42,945 nucleotides of DNA from an uncultured Oscillospiraceae bacterium (GCA_934589705.1 CAKTOH010000012.1:1-42945), one strand, 5' to 3'. Counted from the first letter of the stretch, positions 1 through 7,265 are shown. Notes: generated by a model from the letters alone, not told the origin. Program-made: numbers and translations.

Positions 1-76
1 TGGAAATCTGCAACGCTTCGGCAAGCTGCTTTGCGTCCATCACATCGGGCATGGCTTCAAACGGTTCTCTGCTCAT
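1..76 (-). CDS. Excisionase-like helix-turn-helix protein, N-terminal part only
   Basis: Only the first 25 codons are in the window; the gene runs off the left edge. The visible peptide contains MDAKQLAEALQIS, which looks like the first helices of the small excisionase/MerR-like HTH proteins that sit next to integrases in integrative elements. The start at 76 is supported by a GGAAAGGAG-type ribosome binding site about 8 bases upstream. It lies downstream of the sigma-like gene on the same strand, an order (sigma-like, HTH, integrase) common in Tn916-like and smaller integrative elements. The role as excisionase is inferred from this short peptide and the context. Confidence 0.6.
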   Translation of the reverse strand, partial: MSREPFEAMPDVMDAKQLAEALQIS

Positions 77-96
77 AGAATCTCCTTTCCCGCATG

Positions 97-131
97 AAAA
101 AACAGCAGCTACCATTTCGGTAACTGCTGCC
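97..131 (-). terminator. Hairpin with T-tract between sigma-like and HTH genes
   Basis: On the minus strand an 11-bp stem (arms CAGCAGTTACC and GGTAGCTGCTG, one mismatch) around a short loop is followed directly by TTTTTT at 102-97. It ends only about 20 bases before the HTH start codon, so it can act as an intergenic terminator or attenuator limiting expression of the excisionase-like gene. Confidence 0.6.
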
Positions 132-145
132 GCTTCTGCGTCTGT

Positions 146-1078
146 TTATTTGTCCAAATACTTCTGATACTCCGCTGTCACATAGTCCTCATAGGCTCCG
201 GCTATTTTGGCAATCCGCTTATGGACTGCGCTGGCGGTCTTGTAGCCAACCTTGTCCGCAATCTCCTGTTCGGTCAAACCGTCCATGCGCAGCTTCAATA
301 TCTCCCGGTCTTTCTCGGTAATGCTCTGCTCGGCAAAGGCGGCAATCTGCATTTCGGAAATCACCTTTTGCTCAAACTCGCCGCGAGGATCAGCGACCTC
401 GAAAATATCGCCGGCCTCATTCTCCATCATTTCATCCAGAGAAATCGGTTTACCGGAGCGGTTGTGATGCCACTTCCGCATAAAATCCGTCTTGACGGTG
501 CTGCTGGTGGTTTCGTAGTCCTCCTCGGTTCGGTTTTCCCAGATCGCGTCGATCATCGGCTGCCAGTTCTGTTCCGCAATCACCATGTCGGTGACATTAC
601 CGACCAGATTGCTGAACTGCTGATAGGTCAGCCACGGCAATTCCACACCCTGCGGGATGTTGTAAAGGTTCTGGAAGCCCAATCCGTTCTGCTCAAACTT
701 CATGCGGATGTAGGGGATAATGCCGTACGACAGCCGCCACAGGGGGAAGTATCCTGCGTACTGATTCCAGTTGCCGGGAATGTCGCGGTAGTTGCCCTTG
801 CGGTCTTTGACTTGGAAGAACTGCCATGCGCACCATGCGTAGCAATCCCACACAAGCAGCTTGAACATATCGTCACATACGATGTTGTCATACTTGTCCG
901 TCCGCAGCACCTCATACGGGCAGCGGGGCAGCTCATAGGCTGGTTTCCACTTTTCCGCAAGCTCCTTCGGCAAGCTGTAAAACAGGGTCAGCCGTGATTT
1001 GTCGCTATCCTGCGGTATTTCGATAATTTCACCGGGCAGTACCACAATGAAGCCTTTCGGGCTTTTCTGCTTCTCCAT
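146..1078 (-). CDS. Sigma-70-like / HTH protein of an integrative element
   Basis: A 310-residue protein whose last 60 or so residues (ITEKDREILKLRMDGLTEQE followed by IADKVGYKTASAVHKRIAKI) read as a sigma region 4 or TrfB-like helix-turn-helix. The N-terminal 220 residues are rich in Trp and Tyr and I do not recognise them. Proteins of this build are found in conjugative or integrative elements of gut Firmicutes, where they are annotated as sigma-70 family; that is family knowledge, not proof of sigma activity. The reading frame extends upstream to a TTG at 1093, but GGAGGTGG lies between that TTG and the ATG at 1078 at ideal spacing, so 1078 is chosen. It probably shares a transcript with the HTH gene on its left. 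Confidence 0.7.
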   Translation of the reverse strand: MEKQKSPKGFIVVLPGEIIEIPQDSDKSRLTLFYSLPKELAEKWKPAYELPRCPYEVLRTDKYDNIVCDDMFKLLVWDCYAWCAWQFFQVKDRKGNYRDIPGNWNQYAGYFPLWRLSYGIIPYIRMKFEQNGLGFQNLYNIPQGVELPWLTYQQFSNLVGNVTDMVIAEQNWQPMIDAIWENRTEEDYETTSSTVKTDFMRKWHHNRSGKPISLDEMMENEAGDIFEVADPRGEFEQKVISEMQIAAFAEQSITEKDREILKLRMDGLTEQEIADKVGYKTASAVHKRIAKIAGAYEDYVTAEYQKYLDK

Positions 1079-1263
1079 AAGCGCCACCTCCAATCGTTTT
1101 GAAATAGCCCTCTACTATATATGGCATGAGAAAGGCTGAATTGTTCCAATGCTTCCAAAATTTTTTGAGATTTTTTGAAGAAATTTCGGAATGGATGGGA
1201 TAGGATTGATTTAAGGCAATTATACCTGAAAGCTGTGAATAAATCTATTTCTTTTCGTGACGG

Positions 1264-1307
1264 CAAAAAAATAACGGGTATCCGGCTTTCACCAGATACC
1301 CGTTATT
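1264..1307 (-). terminator. Perfect 13-bp intrinsic terminator upstream of the sigma-like gene
   Basis: Arms AATAACGGGTATC and GATACCCGTTATT are perfectly complementary around a 12-base loop, and on the minus strand are followed by seven T residues (1271-1265). It points toward the sigma-like gene, whose start is about 190 bases further on. It could stop read-through from nagB, end a small RNA, or attenuate the sigma-like gene. Confidence 0.75.
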
Positions 1308-1332
1308 CCGTTGCCCAACCCTGCCTGACAGA

Positions 1333-1372
1333 TGCTCATTTCGTAATTTTTAGAATTACTGTCTTATGAGCA
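1333..1372. repeat. Nested inverted repeat
   Basis: TGCTCAT at 1333-1339 pairs with ATGAGCA at 1366-1372, and inside it GTAATT (1343-1348) pairs with AATTAC (1354-1359). On the minus strand it lies just ahead of the 1264-1307 terminator, so the two hairpins could form one small structured RNA. No protein reading frame of note is present in 1094-1745. Confidence 0.45.
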
Positions 1373-1382
1373 CCCATGCTGA

Positions 1383-1395
1383 TCTCCGGGCGTTT
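1383..1395. repeat. Copy of one arm of the nagB terminator
   Basis: TCTCCGGGCGTTT occurs here and again at 1786-1798, where it is the right arm of the nagB hairpin. The two copies bracket the composite repeat at 1416-1739. Confidence 0.5.
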
Positions 1396-1415
1396 TACAG
1401 ACTATCAAAAAACGA

Positions 1416-1739
1416 ACTGGTGCGGGAGCACCCCGGCTCCCTTGTGTAAAGGGTGGTGCTCCGCGCAGCGAATCAAAATTACCATGACTGCCGGTGGCAG
1501 TCATACCACAATGTACTGCTGGCAAAAATCTCTGATTTTTGACTGAGGGATTGTCAATAAACGATAGTTCTGATCCCCTCAGTCATGGCCTTGCGGGAGA
1601 CGGCCATGACAGCTCCCCTTGGTCAGCAAGGGGAGCCTTTCGCCCCCCTTTGCACAAGGGGGGCTTTGCGCTTCGCTAGGAAGTGTCCTGACACATAGAG
1701 AAAATTTCCACACCACTTAATTCACAGGTTCGCAATGAC
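1416..1739. repeat. Composite intergenic repeat, copy 1
   Basis: Begins ACTGGTGCGGGAGCACC and ends GGTTCGCAATGACA, as does the copy at 3936-4166. Inside are GGCTCCC, GACTGAGGGATTGTCA, CCCTCAGTC, a hairpin with arms TCATGGCC and GGCCATGA around a TTGCGGGAGAC loop, and GACAGCTCCCC. This copy also carries extra sequence (about 1490-1545) absent from the other. It fills most of the gene-free stretch 1094-1810 and holds no credible ORF. Confidence 0.75.
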
Positions 1740-1768
1740 AACGTGCTATTCGACTTTTTGACACGCTG

Positions 1769-1798
1769 AAACGCCCGGAGAATGGTCTCCGGGCGTTT
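1769..1798 (-). terminator. nagB terminator hairpin
   Basis: A perfect 13-bp stem (AAACGCCCGGAGA with TCTCCGGGCGTTT) and a four-base ATGG loop lie 13 bases past the nagB stop. The T-tract is only TTT on the minus strand, so termination may be leaky. Confidence 0.65.
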
Positions 1799-1810
1799 GG
1801 AAGGTTGTGT

Positions 1811-2548
1811 TTACAGCAGATCCTTCACCAAAGACAGGGCGGCCTCGTCGGCAACCAGGGTGAAGTCCGGGTGAAGCTGCAAAATGGAGCCGGGGGCCTG
1901 GGGCTTGATGGGGCCGAAGAAGCAGTCCTTCACAGCCTGAGCCTTCCCCGCGCCGTTGCACACCAGCAGCACCCGCTTGGCCTTCATGATGGAGCCGATG
2001 CCCATGGTGTAGGCCTCCGTGGGAACGTCCTCCCGCTTGGCAAAGAACCGCTGGTTGGCGTCGATGGTGGAGTCGGTGAGCTTCACATGGTTGGTGCCCT
2101 TGGCAAAGGCATCGGCAGGCTCGTTGAAGCCGATGTGACCGTTGGGACCCAGACCCAGCAGCTGCAAATCCGCGCCGCCAAAGCCGTCAATGACGGCATC
2201 GTACCGGGCGCACTCGGCGTCCGCGTCCGGGTTCATGCCATTGGGGATGTTGCAGTTGGCCTGGTCGATATTCACATGATCGAACAGATTCGCGCGCATA
2301 AAATAGGCGTAGCTCTGGTCATGCTCCTTGGGAAGACCCACATACTCGTCCAGGTTCACGGTCTTCACCCGGGAGAAGTCCAGGTCGCCGGCCTCATACT
2401 TGGCGATCAGCTCCTTGTAGGTGCCCACCGGGCTGGAGCCGGTGGCAAGACCCAGCACGCAGTCGGGCTTCAGATAAATCTGGGCGGCAATGATATTGGC
2501 GGCTTTCCGGCTCACGTCGGCGTAATCCTTGGCAATAATCAGTCTCAT
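1811..2548 (-). CDS. nagB: Glucosamine-6-phosphate deaminase
   Basis: Converts glucosamine 6-phosphate to fructose 6-phosphate and ammonia, feeding amino sugars into glycolysis in the cytosol. The 245 residues are the usual length for the short Gram-positive NagB. Visible family motifs are LATGSSPVGTY (phosphate loop), VNLDEYVGL with the catalytic Asp, and LGLGPNGHIGFNEPAD with the catalytic His. The start ATG at 2548 has AAAGGAG nine bases upstream. It stands alone, with no nagA or transporter next to it. A TACAAT box (2587-2592 on the minus strand) is a candidate -10; no good -35 accompanies it. Confidence 0.95.
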   Translation of the reverse strand: MRLIIAKDYADVSRKAANIIAAQIYLKPDCVLGLATGSSPVGTYKELIAKYEAGDLDFSRVKTVNLDEYVGLPKEHDQSYAYFMRANLFDHVNIDQANCNIPNGMNPDADAECARYDAVIDGFGGADLQLLGLGPNGHIGFNEPADAFAKGTNHVKLTDSTIDANQRFFAKREDVPTEAYTMGIGSIMKAKRVLLVCNGAGKAQAVKDCFFGPIKPQAPGSILQLHPDFTLVADEAALSLVKDLL

Positions 2549-2640
2549 CGGAAAAAACTCCTTTCAAATTTGCTTTCTCTGCTTCGATTGTAGCATTTTT
2601 TCCAAGTGCTGTACAGAACTATTTCCCGGAATCGTCAATT

Positions 2641-2736
2641 TTGACAAATAATCGGTTTCTTTGTGTAAACGCAGAATCTGGCCTTATTTTTTAGTCCTGT
2701 TTTGGCTCTGTAATTCATGCCAGAATCTGGTAGAAT
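2641..2736 (+). promoter_or_regulatory. Promoter region of ECF gene with duplicated CAGAATCTGG palindrome
   Basis: TTGACA at 2641-2646 is 17 bases from TGTAAA (2664-2669), and a second candidate, an extended -10 TGGTAGAAT, ends at 2736. The palindromic sequence CAGAATCTGG occurs just downstream of the first -10 (2672-2681) and again immediately before the second -10 (2721-2730), 49 bases apart, as expected for a pair of operator sites. Confidence 0.5.
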
Positions 2737-2826
2737 GAGCGCAAGTTCAACGGAAGCATTGAGAAAACCCACGGCTTCATCGGAAGCAATGGATTCAAGG
2801 CTCCAAAAAACAAGGGGGAAACCAAA

Positions 2827-3393
2827 ATGGAAAAGAAGCAAAAAATCTCGACCCGGAAAATCGTCTTTGTGGCTCTGATGGCGGCTCTGACCGTGGTCGG
2901 CTCCGCTCTGCGCATTCAGCTGCCCGTTGCCATCGGCAGCACCACCGCCTTCCACCTGGGCAACATCTTCTGCGCCCTCAGCGGCATCCTGCTGGGCCCC
3001 TGGCTGGGCGGTCTGGCCGCCGGTCTCGGCTCCTTCCTCTATGATATTATGAGCAACTACATCAGCGAGTGCTGGATCACCTTCCTGACCAAGGGTGCTT
3101 ACGGCCTGGTGGCCGGACTCATCGCCTGGGACAGTACCAAGAACTGGAACTACGTCAAGGCGTTGATCGCTACTGTCGCCGGTGCGCTGACCTACGCGGT
3201 GCTGTATCTGTCCAAGAGCTACTTCTACAACGGTCTGTTGGTTCATGGCTATACATCTTCTGCCGCTCTGGCCGATGTGGTGGCGAAGCTGCCCGCCACT
3301 ACCTTCAATGCCGTGGTTGCCATCGTCTTCGCCCCGGTGCTGGCTGTGTCCATCCGGAAGGCTCTGGAGCATAACCACCTGACGCTGGAGTAA
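2827..3393 (+). CDS. ECF transporter S component, substrate unknown
   Basis: A 188-residue, highly hydrophobic protein with about six membrane segments. The N-terminus STRKIVFVALMAALTVVGSA followed by RIQLP is typical of the substrate-binding S subunits of group II energy-coupling-factor vitamin transporters, which share a common EcfAAT module encoded elsewhere. The substrate cannot be read from the sequence; no vitamin biosynthesis or salvage gene is adjacent. The 90-base leader (2737-2826) can fold (GAGC at 2737 with GCTC at 2800, and a repeated CGGAAGCA at 2751 and 2781) but does not match a riboswitch I recognise. It ends in a strong terminator. Confidence 0.8.
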   Translation: MEKKQKISTRKIVFVALMAALTVVGSALRIQLPVAIGSTTAFHLGNIFCALSGILLGPWLGGLAAGLGSFLYDIMSNYISECWITFLTKGAYGLVAGLIAWDSTKNWNYVKALIATVAGALTYAVLYLSKSYFYNGLLVHGYTSSAALADVVAKLPATTFNAVVAIVFAPVLAVSIRKALEHNHLTLE

Positions 3394-3415
3394 CATCGTC
3401 CTGAATAAAAAGAAT

Positions 3416-3447
3416 CCTCCGGGAGATACTGCTCCCGGAGGGTTTTT
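3416..3447 (+). terminator. Terminator of the ECF gene, overlapping the spoVAC ribosome binding site
   Basis: Arms CCTCCGGGAG (3416-3425) and CTCCCGGAGG (3432-3441) with a six-base loop, then GTTTTT. The 3' arm contains GGAGG at 3437-3441, which is the only ribosome binding site for the ATG at 3450. Confidence 0.85.
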
Positions 3448-3449
3448 CT

Positions 3450-3890
3450 ATGACGGAAAAGGAATACGCGAAGCTGATACAGGACACCGCCCCCAAGTCC
3501 CCCATGGGAAAGGACTGCCGGAACGCCTTTCTCATCGGCGGAGCCATCTGCCTGGTGGGACAAATGCTGATGACGGGCTACACCGCCGCGGGACTGGACA
3601 AGGAGGCCGCAGGGACGGCAGTGTCCATGACGCTGGTCGCCATCTCTGCCCTGCTCACCGGACTGAGCCTGTATGACGATCTGGCAAAGCACGCCGGGGC
3701 GGGAACCCTGGTGCCCATTACAGGCTTTGCCAATGCCGTCGCCGCCCCGGCGGTGGAGTTCAAGACCGAAGGGTTTATCTTGGGCGTGGGGGCGAAGCTT
3801 TTCACCATTGCCGGGCCGGTGATCGTCTATGGGCTGACCGCCTCGGTGGTTTATGGGGTTATTTATTGGCTGTGGTCGGTGGTGTTTTGA
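3450..3890 (+). CDS. spoVAC: Stage V sporulation protein AC
   Basis: Membrane protein of the SpoVA channel that moves dipicolinic acid into the forespore; SpoVAC is also reported as a mechanosensitive germination channel in Bacillus. The 146 residues match the family throughout, with YAKLIQDTAPKSPMGKDC, LTGLSLYDDLAKHAGAGTLV, PITGFANAV and FILGVGAKLFTIAGPVIVYG all visible, and four to five membrane segments. In most spore formers it heads a spoVAC-AD-AE operon; here it is followed by a repeat and a convergent gene, so no AD or AE partner is adjacent. Its ribosome binding site lies inside the preceding terminator hairpin. I see no convincing sigma-F or sigma-G promoter in the 56 bases upstream. 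Confidence 0.9.
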   Translation: MTEKEYAKLIQDTAPKSPMGKDCRNAFLIGGAICLVGQMLMTGYTAAGLDKEAAGTAVSMTLVAISALLTGLSLYDDLAKHAGAGTLVPITGFANAVAAPAVEFKTEGFILGVGAKLFTIAGPVIVYGLTASVVYGVIYWLWSVVF

Positions 3891-3935
3891 CTGGCAGCAA
3901 TCCCCCACAAGCGTCCGAGAACCATCGAATAATGC

Positions 3936-4166
3936 ACTGGTGCGGGAGCACCCAAAGGCTCCCTTGTGTAAAGGGAGCTGTCAGCGCAGCTGACTGAGGG
4001 ATTGTCAAAATGGGTGAATTCTGATTCCCTCAGTCTCGTGCTTGCGGGGGACGCACGAGACAGCTCCCCTTGGTCAGCAAGGGGAGCCTTTGCGCTTCGC
4101 CGCAGGTTCTCGGACACTTGGGGGGGATTGCCACACCAGTGACATCGGTCACTGGTTCGCAATGAC
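3936..4166. repeat. Composite intergenic repeat, copy 2
   Basis: Same ends as 1416-1739 (ACTGGTGCGGGAGCACC and GGTTCGCAATGACA). The core is an inverted pair of one unit: GGCTCCC, GGGAGCTGTC and GACTGAGGGA on the left, then TCCCTCAGTC, GACAGCTCCCC and AGGGGAGCC on the right. The right half holds a hairpin with arms TCTCGTGC and GCACGAGA around TTGCGGGGGAC. It accounts for nearly all of the gene-free stretch 3891-4232. Confidence 0.8.
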
Positions 4167-4186
4167 AGTGTTCTATTGAAGCAAGC

Positions 4187-4219
4187 AAAAAGACGTAGCC
4201 CGGTGCGGATGCACCGGGC
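4187..4219 (-). terminator. Terminator of the glycosyltransferase gene
   Basis: Arms GCCCGGTGC and GCACCGGGC with a four-base loop; on the minus strand a TTTTT tract follows at 4191-4187. It lies 14 bases past the stop codon. Confidence 0.75.
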
Positions 4220-4232
4220 CACGCTATTTCAT

Positions 4233-5399
4233 TTACAGCACCGACTCGTAGACATTTTCAATGGCATCGCCGAAGCTCTTCTTGTCAAAGGTAGAGGCGA
4301 TCTCCTCGCTGCGCTTGGAGGCCTCGTCCCGCCACTTGGGGTCGTGCATCACATGGTCAATGGCATCCAGGAATTCCTCGGCGCTGGTGTACTCATAGCC
4401 GTTCTTCCCTTCCTGCAACACGTCATTGAGGCACTCGTCCTGGCGGCACAGCAGGGGCAGGCCGTTGGCCGCCGCCTCGATGTAGGTCAGACCCTGGGTC
4501 TCGCTGGTGGAGGCACTGACAAACACATCCCCCAGCTGATAGTAGTTCTGCACCTCGGAGGGGGGCACCATGCCGGTGAAAATCACATAATCCCCAATGC
4601 CCAGCTTCTGCGCCCGGCGCTCCAACTCTTCTCTGGCCGGGCCGTCGCCTACGATCAGGAATTTCAGATTTTTATTCTCCTGCCGTGCCTCGGCAAAGAG
4701 GTTCAGCAGCTCGTCCAGATTTTTCTCTCCACCCAGCCGTCCCAGGTTGATGAGCACCTGGTCGTCGTCCGCAATGCCCAGAGCCCGACGGCGGCGCATC
4801 CGCTCCTCATGGGGCAACCGCTTATGGTGCTGCTCCAGGGAAATGCCGCTGGGAACCACGCTGATGGGGGCGTGAAGGCCATAGCCCTGAAGGGCATCCT
4901 CCACCTTCTGGGTGGGAGCCACCAGGGTTGTGACCTTGCGCAGACGCTGACGGGAAAGCACCTTGGCCAGGAACTCTCCCAGCCGCTTGCTGGGGACAAA
5001 ATAAGAGGTCAGGTACTGCTCATACAGGGTATGATAGGTGTGCACCAGGGGTGCACCGGTAATCCGGGCAATCCGGGAGGCAAACTGAAAGCTGAAAAAC
5101 TCACACTGGCTGTGGACAATGTCCGGCTTCCAGTCAATGATTTCCTGAATCAGCTTATTCCGGTAGGAGGTAGGCATCCGCAGGTTGGGATACACCGCCC
5201 CCAGGGGGATGCTCTGGATGTAGTACACATGCCCCTCCTTGTGGGAGTGGATGGTGCTGGAAATGGTGAGAATGCGCACATCGTGACCCTTCTGGGTCAG
5301 CTCGTCAAACAGATTCTGGACGCTGGTGACCACGCCGTTGGTATTGGTGGTATACAGATCCGTAGTAATTAAAATCTTCAGCTTTTTCTGCTCTGCCAT
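4233..5399 (-). CDS. GT4 glycosyltransferase, probably diacylglycerol glucosyltransferase type
   Basis: A 388-residue GT-B fold enzyme. The N-terminal lobe opens with LKILITTDLYTTNTNGVV, and the C-terminal lobe carries VLINLGRLGGEKNLDELL and the nucleotide-sugar site STSETQGLTYIEAAANGLPL, which contains the E-x7-E pair. This wording of the acceptor and donor regions resembles the 1,2-diacylglycerol 3-glucosyltransferases that make membrane glycolipids and lipoteichoic acid anchors; the acceptor is inferred, not shown. No N-terminal signal or membrane span is visible, consistent with a peripheral enzyme on the inner leaflet. ATG at 5399 follows GGAGG at good spacing. It is a single-gene unit divergent from the VanY-like gene. 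Confidence 0.85.
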   Translation of the reverse strand: MAEQKKLKILITTDLYTTNTNGVVTSVQNLFDELTQKGHDVRILTISSTIHSHKEGHVYYIQSIPLGAVYPNLRMPTSYRNKLIQEIIDWKPDIVHSQCEFFSFQFASRIARITGAPLVHTYHTLYEQYLTSYFVPSKRLGEFLAKVLSRQRLRKVTTLVAPTQKVEDALQGYGLHAPISVVPSGISLEQHHKRLPHEERMRRRRALGIADDDQVLINLGRLGGEKNLDELLNLFAEARQENKNLKFLIVGDGPAREELERRAQKLGIGDYVIFTGMVPPSEVQNYYQLGDVFVSASTSETQGLTYIEAAANGLPLLCRQDECLNDVLQEGKNGYEYTSAEEFLDAIDHVMHDPKWRDEASKRSEEIASTFDKKSFGDAIENVYESVL

Positions 5400-5431
5400 G
5401 CTTTTCCTCCGATAAACCTTCTTCTGCGTCC

Positions 5432-5440
5432 ATTATAACA
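5432..5440 (-). promoter_or_regulatory. Extended -10 promoter of the glycosyltransferase gene
   Basis: On the minus strand TGTTATAAT forms a consensus extended -10 box (TATAAT at 5437-5432), about 33 bases upstream of the ATG. No good -35 is present, which an extended -10 does not need. Confidence 0.6.
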
Positions 5441-5498
5441 TATCATCCGAAAAAATCCACTGTCTTTTTCTTAAGATTGCTTTAGGATTGGTTTGGCA

Positions 5499-5527
5499 TT
5501 GCAAAAGCTATCGAAGCGTGTTAGAAT
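5499..5527 (+). promoter_or_regulatory. Promoter of the VanY-like gene
   Basis: TTGCAA (5499-5504) and TAGAAT (5522-5527) are separated by 17 bases, and TG one base ahead of the -10 makes it an extended box. The ATG follows 27 bases later. Confidence 0.7.
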
Positions 5528-5554
5528 GAGCTTAACACACTTTGGAGGCAGCAC

Positions 5555-7054
5555 ATGACAACCAAGCAGCAGCGGCTGGTGCCGCTTGTATTTCTGATCA
5601 TCATATTGGGCTCCCTGATCGGGGGGCTTGTTTGGCATGAGCAAAACACCGACCACAGCGGCTGGCAGGAAAAGGACGGCATCCGCTACTACCAGGATTT
5701 TCACGGGGATCCGGTATCCGGCTGGATGGACTTGCCCGAGGGGCGGTACTATTTTCAAGAAGACGGCACCCCCAGCCTCGGCTGGCAGACCATCGACGGC
5801 ACTACATACTACTTTGACGGCAGCGGCATCCTGCTCACCGGCTGGCAGACCATTGACGGGGAAACCTGCTACTTCGGCGGCAACGGAGCCATGGTCACGG
5901 GCTGGCTTTGGCTGCCGGAGGGGCGGTACTATCTGAAGGACGGAGCCCTTCTCACCGGCTGGCAGGAACTGGATGGCAAGCGGTGCTATTTTGGTGCCGA
6001 CGGTCTGGCGGCAGACGGCTTTACCCAGATCGGCGCGGACAACTACTTCTTTGTGGACGGCTTTCTTGCCACCGGCCTGACGGAAATTGACGGTGCGCTT
6101 TGGTGCTTCGGCGAGGACGGAAAGCAGTATTCCGGCTGGCTGGAGGAAGAAGGGGGACGGCGGTATTTCAGCCCCCAAGGGCCTATGCTCACCGGCTGGC
6201 AGGACATGGAGGACGGAAAACGGCTCTTCGACGATTCCGGCTATCTCACCGTAGGCTGGCATGAGGAAGGCGAATACCGGTATTATTTCAAAGAAGACGG
6301 GCTCATGGCCGTGTCTCCCACGAAGATTGACGGCAAAACCCACTATTTCTCCCCCAAGGGCATTGAGGTGATTCTGGTCAACGGCCTGAATCCTCTGCCT
6401 GAGGACTTTGCCCTGGACGAGTGGAAAATCGACGACACCCACACCGTGGACAAGCGGTGCTATTCCGCCCTGCGGCAGATGCTGGACGACTGCACCGCCG
6501 CCGGTATTACCTACGAGGTCAACTCCGGCTACCGAACCCACTGGTCACAGACCGCCATTCTGGAATACCGAACCCGGGAGCATATGAAAACCTACAATCT
6601 GGACTTCCGGGAGGCTCGGGACAAGGCACTGGAAACCGTAGCCGTCCCCGGCACCAGCGAGCATGAGCTGGGGCTGTCGGTAGATCTGGTGGGCGACGAG
6701 GCGGACGCCTGGTTTGCCCAGCACTGCTGGGAATATGGCTTCATTCTGCGCTATACCGCGGATAAGGAGCCCATCACCGGCATTACCGATGAGCCATGGC
6801 ATTTCCGGTATGTGGGGAAAGAAGTCTCCATGGACATGAAGGACTCCGGCCTGTGTCTGGAAGAATACTTGGGAGCCGAGTCCGTAACCATGCAGAAGGT
6901 TCGCGCCCTCTTTGGAGAAAAGCTCTACGAGGAAACCATTTACGGCAAGGACGAGGAAACAGCGGAGGAAACCAAGGCAACCGAAGAGACAAAGGCCCCC
7001 AAGGAAACTCAGGCGGCGAAAGAGGCGAAAGAAACGAAGCCCAATGCGGCATAA
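5555..7054 (+). CDS. VanY-type D,D-carboxypeptidase with cell-wall-binding repeats
   Basis: A 499-residue surface protein. Residues about 9-27 form an uncleaved membrane anchor. Residues about 35-270 hold eleven or so repeats of the GW-x-x-x-DG-x-x-YYF type (choline- or cell-wall-binding family). Residues about 285-430 are a peptidase M15B (VanY) domain with NSGYRTHWSQ, GTSEHELGLSVDL (zinc His and Asp) and EPWHFRYVG (catalytic Glu region and zinc His). It should trim the terminal D-Ala of peptidoglycan stem peptides outside the cell. The last 45 residues are a Glu/Lys/Thr-rich low-complexity tail. GGAGG lies six bases before the ATG. No van regulators are nearby, so this is better read as wall maintenance than glycopeptide resistance. 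Confidence 0.88.
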   Translation: MTTKQQRLVPLVFLIIILGSLIGGLVWHEQNTDHSGWQEKDGIRYYQDFHGDPVSGWMDLPEGRYYFQEDGTPSLGWQTIDGTTYYFDGSGILLTGWQTIDGETCYFGGNGAMVTGWLWLPEGRYYLKDGALLTGWQELDGKRCYFGADGLAADGFTQIGADNYFFVDGFLATGLTEIDGALWCFGEDGKQYSGWLEEEGGRRYFSPQGPMLTGWQDMEDGKRLFDDSGYLTVGWHEEGEYRYYFKEDGLMAVSPTKIDGKTHYFSPKGIEVILVNGLNPLPEDFALDEWKIDDTHTVDKRCYSALRQMLDDCTAAGITYEVNSGYRTHWSQTAILEYRTREHMKTYNLDFREARDKALETVAVPGTSEHELGLSVDLVGDEADAWFAQHCWEYGFILRYTADKEPITGITDEPWHFRYVGKEVSMDMKDSGLCLEEYLGAESVTMQKVRALFGEKLYEETIYGKDEETAEETKATEETKAPKETQAAKEAKETKPNAA

Positions 7055-7140
7055 TATGTTGTTTTTCCTCATAGGGGTCGATGAGAGCATCGGGTTCTAC
7101 GGATTCTTACAAAGATTCTCGGAGTTTTGGGGGCTTTTTG

Positions 7141-7190
7141 CCCTCATCCGTCACGGCTACGCCGTGCCACCTTCCCCGGAGGGGAAGGCT
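7141..7190 (+). repeat. 50-bp palindromic repeat, copy A
   Basis: Starts CCCTCATCCGTCACGGC and ends GGGGAAGGCT, with two internal hairpins: CACGGC/GCCGTG and CCTTCCCC/GGGGAAGG. Identical over all 50 bases to copy E (30053-30102) and similar to copies at 19804, 26504 (inverted) and 26978. Confidence 0.85.
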
Positions 7191-7226
7191 TTGGGCAGCG
7201 TATTTATAACTTTGCTCTGACATAGC

Positions 7227-7260
7227 AAAAAGCCTCGGTGCAATTCGCACCGAGGCTTTT
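7227..7260. terminator. Bidirectional terminator between the VanY-like gene and polC
   Basis: Arms AAAAGCCTCGGTGC and GCACCGAGGCTTTT with a five-base loop give a 14-bp stem with T-rich ends on both strands, serving the convergent genes on either side. Confidence 0.85.
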
Positions 7261-7265
7261 CTTCG

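Noticed and set aside
1175..1369. A 64-codon plus-strand ORF
   Set aside because: It is built across the perfect terminator hairpin at 1264-1307 and resembles nothing known.
1416..1739. CRISPR array or insertion sequence
   Set aside because: Repeats are palindromic, irregularly spaced and lack unique spacers, and no transposase frame is present.
2737..2826. A vitamin riboswitch in the ECF leader
   Set aside because: Some pairing is possible, but the conserved cores of the THF, TPP, FMN and preQ1 classes, as I remember them, are not found.
5555..7054. Vancomycin resistance cluster (VanY here, VanX-like at 36642)
   Set aside because: The two genes are 30 kb apart, both products are exported, and no vanH, ligase or VanRS genes are present.
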